In this document: positions 24,795-32,527 of the stretch, piece by piece | Layout of the letters: the number at the start of each line of letters is the position of its first letter | Position numbering within the stretch: position 1 is the stretch's first letter | NCBI GenBank assembly: GCA_002454815.1 | Contig: DKJL01000001.1 | Span: 135,259 to 199,258 of the forward strand | Direction: 5' to 3' | Length of the DNA stretch: 64,000 nt | From: Flavobacteriales bacterium UBA6693 | Lineage (GTDB): Bacteria > Bacteroidota > Bacteroidia > Flavobacteriales > Weeksellaceae | Position numbers and translations under genes: made by a program | Notes under the pieces: model-generated | Databases searched by the model: none | The model's input: the letters and a program-made list of their open reading frames with translations, nothing else | What the model was told of the DNA's origin: nothing

Positions 24795-25808
24795 TTATAA
24801 ATCGCTTTTATTTAACTGATTACGGGTTTCAATTGAAGCTTTATAAATCTCGCGTCGGATGGTTTGAATTTTTCCTACCGGCTGCAGCTTTTCGGAATTT
24901 TCAAACGGATTGAAGTTGAGATTTTCAATTTCCGGAGCATCGGAATTGAGGAGATTACCCGCCGGTAGATGTATGGTGCCCAATTCATAGGTCGGCGCGT
25001 TTCTCCATTTTTTCTGAAGATTGTTAATTGGCTGCTTGTGCAGGTTTTCGCAGAGTTGCACTACCACCTTAAAACTGGTTTCATGTTCTTTTAAATATTC
25101 TGGTATCGAGTCAGTTTGTGCTTCGCCAGCAGCAAAATCAACTGGAATATTAACCGGTTCTACGTTGATTTTCATCATATGATTCCCGATGCGGTAGCAA
25201 CCAATCCCATAAAAATTCATGGACAAGGGAAAGTTTTTTCGTCGTCGTACATATTTCATCGCTTCTATCAGCAAGTCACGAGACAGCGTATCAGCAGTTA
25301 ATTTTAAACTGTTAATCAGCAAAGCCGGAATATCCATCACAGCAACCAGGAAGTTATCTGCTTTTGTCACCAAAAAGGTATTTAGTGAATTAAAAAAGTC
25401 AAGAAAAGCAATGGGTTCGTTGGTCGGAAACAACGGAAAATTTGCCATTGGGAAATTCGCGTCGTTGGCGGCGACATCTTTTATTTTTAACGACAAACCG
25501 TAAGCGGGGACATTTTTTTTGCTTTTACTGATCATCACGTTCGCGTTAGAAAAACGAACCATGACCTCATATTCCTTTTGGTCGAAAATATCTCGGAGCT
25601 CTACCGGAATATCATCATTAATTTCTAGAATACCCAACGTCGTTGCATAGGTCTTTGCATGAGCGTCGCGTGTTGCATAATTAACCTTGCTGATGTTTTG
25701 CGACGATTTTACGAATGCTCTGGTAGAAACTGCAGCTTTTGCGAGCGCGCGCCGTTCTCTTTCTGAAAGTGCATTAAACTTCGGATTGTACTTGATGAAA
25801 TTTCGCAT
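24795..25808 (-). CDS. Catalase-like heme-fold protein
   Basis: The 337-residue protein follows the minimal catalase-related pattern. AHAKTYATTLGILEI corresponds to the segment with the distal catalytic His, VMVRFSNANV to the RFS strand, NFPLFPTNEPIAFLDFFNSL to the conserved Asn region, and a Met/Ile-rich strand GCYRIGNHMMKINVEPV follows. The proximal heme-ligand region of true catalases (R-x-F-x-Y) is replaced by TIRREIYKASIETR near the C-terminus, as in short catalase-family proteins. Peroxide dismutation is therefore uncertain. It is monocistronic and divergent from cvfB. Confidence 0.75.
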   Translation of the reverse strand: MRNFIKYNPKFNALSERERRALAKAAVSTRAFVKSSQNISKVNYATRDAHAKTYATTLGILEINDDIPVELRDIFDQKEYEVMVRFSNANVMISKSKKNVPAYGLSLKIKDVAANDANFPMANFPLFPTNEPIAFLDFFNSLNTFLVTKADNFLVAVMDIPALLINSLKLTADTLSRDLLIEAMKYVRRRKNFPLSMNFYGIGCYRIGNHMMKINVEPVNIPVDFAAGEAQTDSIPEYLKEHETSFKVVVQLCENLHKQPINNLQKKWRNAPTYELGTIHLPAGNLLNSDAPEIENLNFNPFENSEKLQPVGKIQTIRREIYKASIETRNQLNKSDL

Positions 25809-25863
25809 GCTTTTTTAAAGTTGTGCTGCAACAACCATTCCTGAACGTGCAAACGAAATACTG

Positions 25864-25871
25864 TATCTTTG
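25864..25871 (+). promoter_or_regulatory. -7 box of cvfB
   Basis: TATCTTTG matches TAnnTTTG and lies 30 bases before the ATG at 25902. No clear upstream box is present. Confidence 0.5.
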
Positions 25872-25901
25872 CGCTAAGAATAATTCAAATTACTTTCTCA
25901 T

Positions 25902-26735
25902 ATGAATATTGGTAAAACGCAAACGCTAAAAATTGCAGAAAAAAATTATTCCGGCTTATTTCTGGAAGATGAGGACGGAGTTCGCGCATTTCTGCCCAAG
26001 ATTTTTGTGTCAGAAGATGCAGTGATTGGTGATGAGATGGAAGTTTTTGTGTACCAGGATGACGACAAATTAAAAGCTACGACCGAGAAAGCCAACGCCG
26101 AAGTGGGAGAGTTTGCAGTGATGAGTTGCGTGCAGAGTTTGCCGACCGGCGCATTCATGGACTGGGGAATTATAAAAGATCTGTTTGTTCCCTACAAGCA
26201 GCAGAAAGCTAAAATACTCGAAGGCAAGCGCTATCTCGTTTACGTTTATATCGATGAGATTTTAGGCTTAATTACCGGTACTACACGTTTTAAACGTAAT
26301 CCCCAATATGAAGATTTACCGTACAAGCCCGGTGACCGTGTACAGCTTATCATTATGGGAGAAAGTGAATTGGGTTGGAACGTGGTTATCGATAAAAAAT
26401 ATATCGGACTGGTTTATACGTCAGATGTCTACAAAACTTTATTCCCGCTTTCTGAAGAAACCGGCTACATCAAAGCGATGCGTGAAGACGGAAAAATTGA
26501 TGTTTCGCTGCAGCCACAGGGTTACGAGAATATCGACGAATTTCAAACCGTCATTCTGGAAAAACTGAAGCTGAACTACGGTTTGCTGTACCTTTCCGAT
26601 AAATCGACGCCCGAAGAAATCAAGGAAGAACTGCAGATGAGCAAAAAGAATTTCAAAAAAGCCATCGGCGGACTGTACCGTGACAAAATGATTGAAATTC
26701 TGGAAGATAAAATTCGTCTGATTGACAAAGATTAA
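25902..26735 (+). CDS. cvfB: CvfB-like S1 RNA-binding protein
   Basis: The 277-residue protein has the CvfB (YitL) layout: three S1-like domains (one starting at SGLFLEDEDGVRAFLP, one at TGAFMDWGIIKDLFVPY, one at WNVVIDKKYIGLVYTSDVY) and a C-terminal winged helix ending LQMSKKNFKKAIGGLYRDKM. Such proteins bind RNA and affect expression of virulence or stress genes in Gram-positives; the role in Bacteroidota is unknown. It is transcribed alone, ending in the hairpin at 26763-26797. Confidence 0.88.
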   Translation: MNIGKTQTLKIAEKNYSGLFLEDEDGVRAFLPKIFVSEDAVIGDEMEVFVYQDDDKLKATTEKANAEVGEFAVMSCVQSLPTGAFMDWGIIKDLFVPYKQQKAKILEGKRYLVYVYIDEILGLITGTTRFKRNPQYEDLPYKPGDRVQLIIMGESELGWNVVIDKKYIGLVYTSDVYKTLFPLSEETGYIKAMREDGKIDVSLQPQGYENIDEFQTVILEKLKLNYGLLYLSDKSTPEEIKEELQMSKKNFKKAIGGLYRDKMIEILEDKIRLIDKD

Positions 26736-26762
26736 TACTAAACCCAGAAAAAAAAAACATTA

Positions 26763-26797
26763 AAAAAGCAGAACCCTTCGGATCTGCTTTTATTTTT
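26763..26797 (+). terminator. Terminator of cvfB
   Basis: AAAAGCAGA (26764-26772) pairs with TCTGCTTTT (26783-26791), with CC/GG pairs around an inner TTCG-type tip and a T-run to 26797. Confidence 0.85.
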
Positions 26798-26799
26798 TG

Positions 26800-26873
26800 T
26801 CGGGATGACTGGATTCGAACCAGCGACCCCTTGCACCCCATGCAAGTACGCTACCAGGCTGCGCTACATCCCG
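26800..26873 (-). tRNA. tRNA-Pro (anticodon GGG)
   Basis: Read on the minus strand, the acceptor CGGGATG (26873-26867) pairs with CATCCCG (26807-26801) and the discriminator base is A. The anticodon arm CTTGC-ATGGGGT-GCAAG gives anticodon GGG at loop positions 3-5, decoding CCC/CCT proline codons. The T arm contains GGTTCGAATCC. CCA is not encoded. Its promoter is at 26885-26915. Confidence 0.95.
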
Positions 26874-26884
26874 TTTCGACGCTG

Positions 26885-26915
26885 CAAAAATAGCAATTCT
26901 TTCCACATTGGCAAA
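26885..26915 (-). promoter_or_regulatory. Promoter of tRNA-Pro (TTTG-N19-TATTTTTG)
   Basis: On the minus strand TTTG (26915-26912) is followed after exactly 19 bases by TATTTTTG (26892-26885), 11 bases before the tRNA 5' end. This is a full match to the Bacteroidota -33/-7 consensus and the same spacing as for the initiator tRNA at 59640-59670. Confidence 0.8.
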
Positions 26916-27015
26916 ATCAGTTTTGAGATAGTAAATTGTTAAAATTCCAAGTGCGCAGCATTGGCTGCATGGTATTTCGCGCGCAATAAAATCCAGGAAT
27001 TGCGGTGACCGCGAT

Positions 27016-27363
27016 TTACTCTTTCCTCACAAGCAAAATCCAGTCGTCCTCGAGAAACTTGTAGCCTATATCGTAGACGAAGCGGTATTCCGCGCCGTTC
27101 TTATAAACTTTTAATGACGTGAAATAATCGAAAACAAAACCTTCAGAAGTTAGTCGCACGCGCGTAGTTTTGGCTTTACCTTCAACAAATTTTTGCTCCG
27201 AAAGCACACGGTGATTCTTACGCAGTTTATTGTTGATGTTGCGCATCAGGTTCGAAGAATCTTTGTTGTGCTTATTATTATAGGTATTGCGGCAGCCGTC
27301 ATTGCAAAACTTTTTATCGCTTCTGCCTATGATTTTGTCGCCACATTCCAGACAGTTTTCCAT
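27016..27363 (-). CDS. Small zinc-ribbon protein
   Basis: The 115-residue protein begins MENCLECGDKIIGRSDKKFC, then CRNTY, giving four cysteines (4, 7, 20, 24) arranged as CxxC and CxxxC, a zinc ribbon of the kind seen in DUF2116-like proteins. The C-terminal half (about 65-115) is basic and beta-rich, with TTRVRLTSEGFVFDYFTSL. The function is unknown; nucleic-acid binding is possible. It is downstream of the tRNA-Pro region on the same strand but is separately spaced. Confidence 0.75.
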   Translation of the reverse strand: MENCLECGDKIIGRSDKKFCNDGCRNTYNNKHNKDSSNLMRNINNKLRKNHRVLSEQKFVEGKAKTTRVRLTSEGFVFDYFTSLKVYKNGAEYRFVYDIGYKFLEDDWILLVRKE

Positions 27364-27460
27364 CAGTGTACGTTTAAATTAAAAATAAAAAAATAACCAG
27401 TTTTAATTTCGATACAACACAGGACAATTACCTTGTTTTTTATTGAGAATCATTTTAAAA

Positions 27461-27491
27461 AAAACCAGAACATCAGCAATGTTCCGGTTTT
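27461..27491 (-). terminator. Terminator of fadD (bidirectional shape)
   Basis: AAAACCAGAACAT (27461-27473) and ATGTTCCGGTTTT (27479-27491) form a stem around a 5-base loop, with T-runs on both strands. It lies 9 bases after the fadD stop codon. Confidence 0.85.
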
Positions 27492-27499
27492 TTAGTAAT

Positions 27500-29278
27500 T
27501 TACTCCTTATGCCCGTACATTTTCTCGTAAAGATCAAGAAAACGCTCTTTCACTGCTTTTCGCTTCAGTTTTAATGTAGGCGTCAGCACTCCGGTTTCGA
27601 TGGTCCAGACTTCCGGCGTCAGCTCAAAGCGCTTGATCTGCTCCCAATGCCCCAGTTTCGTATTCAGATAATCGATCTCCTTACCGATTCTTTCCGTCAG
27701 TTCCGGACTTTTTGCGATTTCCTCCGGTGTTGTTCCCATGGAATAATTTTTACGTTCTGCCCAGTTTTTTACGAAAATAAAATCGGGTTGAATCAGGGCA
27801 CAAGGCATTTTTTCACCGTCGCCGACTACCATTACCTGCTCGATGAATTTGGATGCTTTGGCCAGGTTTTCAATAACCTGTGGCGCAATATATTTGCCGC
27901 CGGAAGTTTTGAACATTTCTTTTTTCCGATCGGTAATGTGCAGATAACCTTCATCGTCGAGATGTCCGATATCGCCTGTTTTGAAGTAACCGTCGGCCGT
28001 GAAAACTTCAGCTGTCATTTCATCATTTTTAAAATAACCTTTAAAAACGGAAGGACCTTTCACGGAGATTTCGCCGTCTTCCTGAATTTTCACTTCAACA
28101 TTATCCAGCGGATGCCCTACAGTGCCTATTTTTATTTTCCCAAAACTGTTCACCGAAATCACCGGCGAGGTTTCCGTGAGGCCGTAGCCTTCCAAAATAG
28201 GAATTCCTGCATTTTGGAACATTTTGTTCAGCCGAGCCGAAAGCGCTGCAGATCCCGAAACGAGCGTAATAATATTGCCGCCCAATCCTTCGCGCCATTT
28301 TGAAAAGACGAGCCTGTCCGCTATGATTTCCTTTAAGCCACTGGGCTTACCGATGTTCATTTTCGCTTTGTTCACGCCGAGTGCCCAAAGGAATATTTTT
28401 GATTTTAATCCACCAGCGCTGGTTCCGGTATTATAAATTTTATCGTAAACTTTTTCGATCAGTCGGGGCACAACCGACATGATGTGTGGCTTTACTTCCT
28501 TAATATTTTCGCCCATTTTCTCGATGCTTTCTGCAAAATAAATGGCGTAGCCGTTGTGCTGATAAAGATAAAACAGCATCCGCTCGAAAATGTGACAGAT
28601 CGGTAGAAAGCTTAGAATTTTAATTTCACTGTAATCCATTCCTTTCACCTGCGGAATTCGGGGATTAGATCCCAGCACATTGGAAACGATATTTTGATGT
28701 GTCAGCATTACGCCCTTTGGGCGCCCCGTGGTGCCAGATGTATAAATAAGCGTTGCCAGGTCTTCCGAAGTAATGCCGGAGCGAAGATCCTCTACTTCGT
28801 GCTGCAATTTTTCATCGGTGCCAAGATCGAGTACTTCCTGCCAGTTGGCTGCTCCCTTTACTTCTTCAAAGGTAAAGACCCCTTGCAGAGTTTTGACGTT
28901 CTCTTTAATTTTTTCTATTTTCCTGTACAGCTCTGCATCTGAAACAAAGCAGTATTTTACTTCGGCATTACTGAAGATAAAATCATAATCTTCAGGTGAA
29001 ATACTGGGGTATACCGGCACCGAGATCGCGCCAATCTGTGAAATCCCCAAATCCATCGCGGCCCATTCCGTTCGCGTAGCCGTTGTAATGAGCGCAATTT
29101 TGTCACCCGGCTGTACGCCAAGTTTCAACAAACCCCGCGAAACCTTGTTTCCCAGCGAAACAAATTCGGCAGTGGAGGTTTTTACCCATGTGCCGTTATA
29201 TTTTGTCACAAACATATCTTCCCGCGCGTACTGCGTAAGAGCGTTGTGGGCAAAATCAAAAGTTCTTTTTACTGACAT
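27500..29278 (-). CDS. fadD: Long-chain acyl-CoA synthetase (AMP-binding)
   Basis: The 592-residue protein is of the long type similar to eukaryote-like acyl-CoA synthetases (FAA1-like). The P-loop-like motif is TLIYTSGTTGRPKGVMLTHQ (about 188-207). It is followed by GYGLTETSPVISVN, the adenylate motif TADGYFKTGDIGHLDDEGYL, and the hinge DRKKEMFKTSGGKYI. The enzyme activates fatty acids with ATP and CoA, feeding the acyl-CoA dehydrogenase encoded divergently 170 bases away. Transcription is leftward and ends at 27461. Confidence 0.93.
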   Translation of the reverse strand: MSVKRTFDFAHNALTQYAREDMFVTKYNGTWVKTSTAEFVSLGNKVSRGLLKLGVQPGDKIALITTATRTEWAAMDLGISQIGAISVPVYPSISPEDYDFIFSNAEVKYCFVSDAELYRKIEKIKENVKTLQGVFTFEEVKGAANWQEVLDLGTDEKLQHEVEDLRSGITSEDLATLIYTSGTTGRPKGVMLTHQNIVSNVLGSNPRIPQVKGMDYSEIKILSFLPICHIFERMLFYLYQHNGYAIYFAESIEKMGENIKEVKPHIMSVVPRLIEKVYDKIYNTGTSAGGLKSKIFLWALGVNKAKMNIGKPSGLKEIIADRLVFSKWREGLGGNIITLVSGSAALSARLNKMFQNAGIPILEGYGLTETSPVISVNSFGKIKIGTVGHPLDNVEVKIQEDGEISVKGPSVFKGYFKNDEMTAEVFTADGYFKTGDIGHLDDEGYLHITDRKKEMFKTSGGKYIAPQVIENLAKASKFIEQVMVVGDGEKMPCALIQPDFIFVKNWAERKNYSMGTTPEEIAKSPELTERIGKEIDYLNTKLGHWEQIKRFELTPEVWTIETGVLTPTLKLKRKAVKERFLDLYEKMYGHKE

Positions 29279-29448
29279 ATCTTATACATTATCAAGGATT
29301 ACTTGCAGAATACGGAATAGGTTCTGCGTTTCGTGTAAAAATATCAAATTATTTTAATTATGCAAGAATGCGCTGCATACAATTTGTATTAAAATTTTTT
29401 CTTTTTTAGAAATATTGTATTTTTACAGACAAACAATTTTTAATTTTT

Positions 29449-30594
29449 ATGAATTTTAATTTATCTGAAGAACAGTTGATGATTCAGCAAGCAGCAAGAG
29501 ATTTTGCGCAAACTGAACTTTTACCCGGTGTGATCGAACGGGATAACGAACAAAAGTTCCCGTACGAACAGGTAAAGAAAATGGGTGAACTCGGACTGCT
29601 CGGAATGATGGTAGATCCTAAATACGGCGGCGCCGGTATGGACAGCGTTTCCTATGTTCTTGCAATGGAAGAAATTGCCAAAATAGACGCTTCTGCCGCG
29701 GTAGTAATGTCAGTGAATAATTCACTCGTTTGCGCAGGACTCGAAAAGTTCTGTAACGAAGAGCAGAAAATGAAATACCTAAAACCTCTTGCCAGCGGGG
29801 AAGTGATCGGAGCTTTCGCGCTTTCCGAGCCTGAAGCAGGATCTGATGCTACGTCGCAACAAACGACAGCCGTCGATAAAGGAGATCATTACATTCTTAA
29901 TGGTACCAAAAACTGGATTACCAATGGCGGGAATGCAAAATATTACATCGTAATTGCGCAAACCGATCCAGAGAAAAAACATAAAGGAATCAACGCTTTT
30001 ATTGTTGAAAGAGACTGGGCAGGGTTTGAAATCGGACCCAAGGAAGATAAACTGGGAATCCGCGGCAGCGACACGCATTCACTGCTGTTCACCGACGTGA
30101 AAGTACCAAAAGAAAATAGAATCGGGGAAGATGGTTTCGGATTTAATTTTGCCATGGCCGTGCTCAACGGAGGCAGAATTGGAATTGCGTCGCAGGCCCT
30201 CGGAATTGCTTCCGGCGCTTACGAACTTGCACTGAAATATGCTAAGACACGAAAAGCCTTCAAAACCGAAATTATTAATCACCAGGCAATTGCCTTTAAG
30301 CTTGCTGATATGGCTACGCAAATCACGGCAGCACGAATGTTGTGTTTTAAGGCGGCTACAGAAAAAGATGAAGGCAAAGACATTTCCGAAATTGGCGCTA
30401 TGGCAAAACTGTACGCATCTCAGGTGGCAATGGATACTACTGTGGAGGCGGTGCAAATCCACGGCGGCTACGGATACGTGAAGGAGTATCACGTGGAGCG
30501 CATGATGCGGGACGCCAAGATTACGCAGATCTATGAAGGAACTTCTGAAATTCAGAAAATCGTTATTTCCCGAAGCATCGCAAAAAACAGTTAA
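29449..30594 (+). CDS. Acyl-CoA dehydrogenase
   Basis: The 381-residue flavoprotein fits the short/medium-chain type. It has the N-terminal helical domain (MNFNLSEEQLMIQQAARDFA), the FAD-binding FALSEPEAGSDATSQQT, the WITNGGNAKYYIV strand, and the C-terminal QIYEGTSEIQKIVISR where the catalytic Glu of this class lies. It oxidises acyl-CoA to enoyl-CoA and passes electrons to ETF. The next gene starts immediately at its stop codon, so the two form an operon ending at 30975-31017. Confidence 0.93.
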   Translation: MNFNLSEEQLMIQQAARDFAQTELLPGVIERDNEQKFPYEQVKKMGELGLLGMMVDPKYGGAGMDSVSYVLAMEEIAKIDASAAVVMSVNNSLVCAGLEKFCNEEQKMKYLKPLASGEVIGAFALSEPEAGSDATSQQTTAVDKGDHYILNGTKNWITNGGNAKYYIVIAQTDPEKKHKGINAFIVERDWAGFEIGPKEDKLGIRGSDTHSLLFTDVKVPKENRIGEDGFGFNFAMAVLNGGRIGIASQALGIASGAYELALKYAKTRKAFKTEIINHQAIAFKLADMATQITAARMLCFKAATEKDEGKDISEIGAMAKLYASQVAMDTTVEAVQIHGGYGYVKEYHVERMMRDAKITQIYEGTSEIQKIVISRSIAKNS

Positions 30595-30975
30595 ATGGAA
30601 AATACCACCGCCAGAAAACGTGTCTTGATTATCGCGGCAGCGGCACTGCTGATTGTCGCCGGCTTCATATGGTACAAATACTTCTTTGTATTCGCTGAAG
30701 GCGTGAAATCCGGTTACCTGAATTATGCTACCAAAAAAGGCTATATTTTTAAAACATACGAAGGGAAACTGATTCAGGAAGGATTTGGCCGCGGCAAAAC
30801 CGGCGGACTCACAAGTTATGAGTTTGAATTTTCCATTGAAAATCAAGCGGTTTTCCAGCAGATGGAGCAGAACAGCGGAAAGCATTTCGACCTTCATTAC
30901 AAAGAATATAAAGGCGTGGTGCCTTGGCGGGGAAATACTAAGTACGTTGTCGACAAAATCGTCAATATGAAATAA
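30595..30975 (+). CDS. Small membrane-anchored protein coupled to the acyl-CoA dehydrogenase
   Basis: The 126-residue protein has one N-terminal transmembrane helix (about residues 9-29, VLIIAAAALLIVAGFIWYKY) and an extracytoplasmic domain with GYIFKTYEGKLIQEGFGRG and HYKEYKGVVPWRG. Its ATG directly follows the TAA of the acyl-CoA dehydrogenase with no spacer, so translation is very probably coupled. The type is common in flavobacteria but the role is unknown; I see no catalytic motif. Confidence 0.75.
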   Translation: MENTTARKRVLIIAAAALLIVAGFIWYKYFFVFAEGVKSGYLNYATKKGYIFKTYEGKLIQEGFGRGKTGGLTSYEFEFSIENQAVFQQMEQNSGKHFDLHYKEYKGVVPWRGNTKYVVDKIVNMK

Positions 30976-31017
30976 AGAAAGATCCTTTCAGTATTGCTGA
31001 AAGGATTTCTTATTTTT
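30975..31017 (+). terminator. Terminator after the acyl-CoA dehydrogenase operon
   Basis: A long stem, AAGAAA-GATCCTTTCAG (30976-30991) with CTGAAAGGAT-TTCTT (30997-31011), is followed by TATTTTT. Confidence 0.85.
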
Positions 31018-31022
31018 AACGC

Positions 31023-31277
31023 ATGGAAAATTTTAATCAAAAGCGCAGCAGGATCTTTCACTTCTTGGCGCTCGGCGCGGTTGCCGGCTCCGTCTTCCTC
31101 CAGGATCCGACGCAGAAGATCGGCTTACTTCTCTTGGGAATTGGCGTCCTTGCTTTCATCGCGTTCAGCAAAAAGCAGCACTTGCTTTTCACTGTTTATA
31201 TTGTCCTGTTTCTTGCAGCTGTAGCTTTTTACTTTTTCTATTTAAGACGCGATCTTGCGCTGCCTTTCACTGTTTGA
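31023..31277 (+). CDS. Small two-helix membrane protein
   Basis: The 84-residue protein has a basic start (MENFNQKRSRIF) and three hydrophobic stretches (about 12-25, 32-47, 54-73), then the positively charged YLRRDL. No family is recognised. It lies 6 bases after the preceding operon's terminator and converges with the DUF4349 gene. The start at 31023 is the only ATG that leaves the hydrophobic segments intact. Confidence 0.6.
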   Translation: MENFNQKRSRIFHFLALGAVAGSVFLQDPTQKIGLLLLGIGVLAFIAFSKKQHLLFTVYIVLFLAAVAFYFFYLRRDLALPFTV

Positions 31278-31294
31278 ATTTAAGCGCTTTGCCT

Positions 31295-32413
31295 TTATTT
31301 TTTAGGCATGTACTTCGAATAATCGCTAGCCTCGTCTTCTTTGGCGATTTCCTCTTCCATGGTGCGGTCTTGCGGGCGCACATCACGCTCTTCGGCCGGC
31401 TTTTCCACATCGATGTAGCCTTTTCGTTTATTGTTGTGCCCTTTGATGACCAGAATTATAATGACGCACAGTAAAAAAAGCGGCAAAAACGGCAAAAATT
31501 TCGCCAGCGTGGATTCAGTTTCTGTAGTGGGTTCTACCGCGATTTCCTCCTCTTCCAATATCTTTTCCCGATCCGGTGTATCAGTGGTCACGTTTGAATA
31601 AGTGCTGATGGTTTGCTCGTTTTTTAAAATTAGTTCAACTTTCGCAATATCGTTTTCCTCACCAATGACAGAGCCCTGGCTAATGTCTTTTGCTTTTACA
31701 TCGCCGATTCCCGAACTGAGTTCGTCAACGAACGCCCGGAAGTTTGCAGAAGGTACTTCCATTGAAAGCTGTTCTTTTTGGATGTTTTCTACGTTGCTGT
31801 ATTTCTCTGTTCGAATATTTGCATCGTAGTCTCTAGCCGCGCGCAATACGAGCGATTTTGCTTCCGGGAGATCATCGACATTTATTTCCAGCCGCGCTTC
31901 TTTTTTAGCCGAATTTTTTCTGAATTGATTGTTTTCCCGCGTAGTGCCGACAGTGTCCGAAGTGCTGTTTTTTAGCTCGCGACCCGTGGCGATATTTTTA
32001 CTTTGATTTAATATTTTGTCCGCCGTTTTGCTGAGTACTGCAATGGCATTTTCTCCATTCCGGATCATTTGTGAAGCAGAATCAAGTGTTTTGGCAACGT
32101 CACTTCCTACCTTTACATTCTGCGCTACTTTATTTATTTCTTTGCGCATCGAGTCGAGCTGCCATTTGCCTGAACTCAAAGTACTGTCGATTCTTTTGGT
32201 CTGCTGACGGATTTTTGGTGCCAGCACTTTTCTCGCCACCCCGTTTGAATCGTTCAAACGTTTCGAAATGGAGTCCAACGTTTTCAAGCCGTCGTTGGCT
32301 TTCGCAAATAAACTGTCGGCCGTATTCAGCGTTTTTTTTGCTTCGCTGTATTCCTGCTTGCTGCAGGAGAGCGCAAAAAACGACAGGAAGAGTAGTGGTA
32401 TGAGGTTTTTCAT
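31295..32413 (-). CDS. DUF4349 domain lipoprotein
   Basis: The 372-residue protein has a lipoprotein signal (MKNLIPLLFLSFFALSC, Cys17). A long charged coiled-coil region follows (about 20-140). The DUF4349 domain (about 170-285) contains INVDDLPEAKSLVLRAARDY and SMEVPSANFRAFVDELSSG. A C-terminal transmembrane helix (FLPFLPLFLLCVIIILVIKG) and a short cytoplasmic basic tail close the chain. It is therefore anchored at both ends. The function of the family is unknown. It is downstream of prfC on the same strand but separated by a terminator. Confidence 0.82.
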   Translation of the reverse strand: MKNLIPLLFLSFFALSCSKQEYSEAKKTLNTADSLFAKANDGLKTLDSISKRLNDSNGVARKVLAPKIRQQTKRIDSTLSSGKWQLDSMRKEINKVAQNVKVGSDVAKTLDSASQMIRNGENAIAVLSKTADKILNQSKNIATGRELKNSTSDTVGTTRENNQFRKNSAKKEARLEINVDDLPEAKSLVLRAARDYDANIRTEKYSNVENIQKEQLSMEVPSANFRAFVDELSSGIGDVKAKDISQGSVIGEENDIAKVELILKNEQTISTYSNVTTDTPDREKILEEEEIAVEPTTETESTLAKFLPFLPLFLLCVIIILVIKGHNNKRKGYIDVEKPAEERDVRPQDRTMEEEIAKEDEASDYSKYMPKK

Positions 32414-32464
32414 CTTGCTATTTTGCCGCGATTATATCAAAATGTATTCCTTTGCCTGGAAATG

Positions 32465-32492
32465 AAAAGACAGTTTCACCAAAGAAACTGTC
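32465..32492 (-). terminator. Terminator of prfC
   Basis: GACAGTTTC (32469-32477) pairs perfectly with GAAACTGTC (32484-32492) around a 6-base loop; on the minus strand it is followed by TTTTC. It separates prfC from the DUF4349 gene. Confidence 0.75.
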
Positions 32493-32527
32493 CTATTAAG
32501 TCAAAAAAAGTACTTACAAAAGGAATT

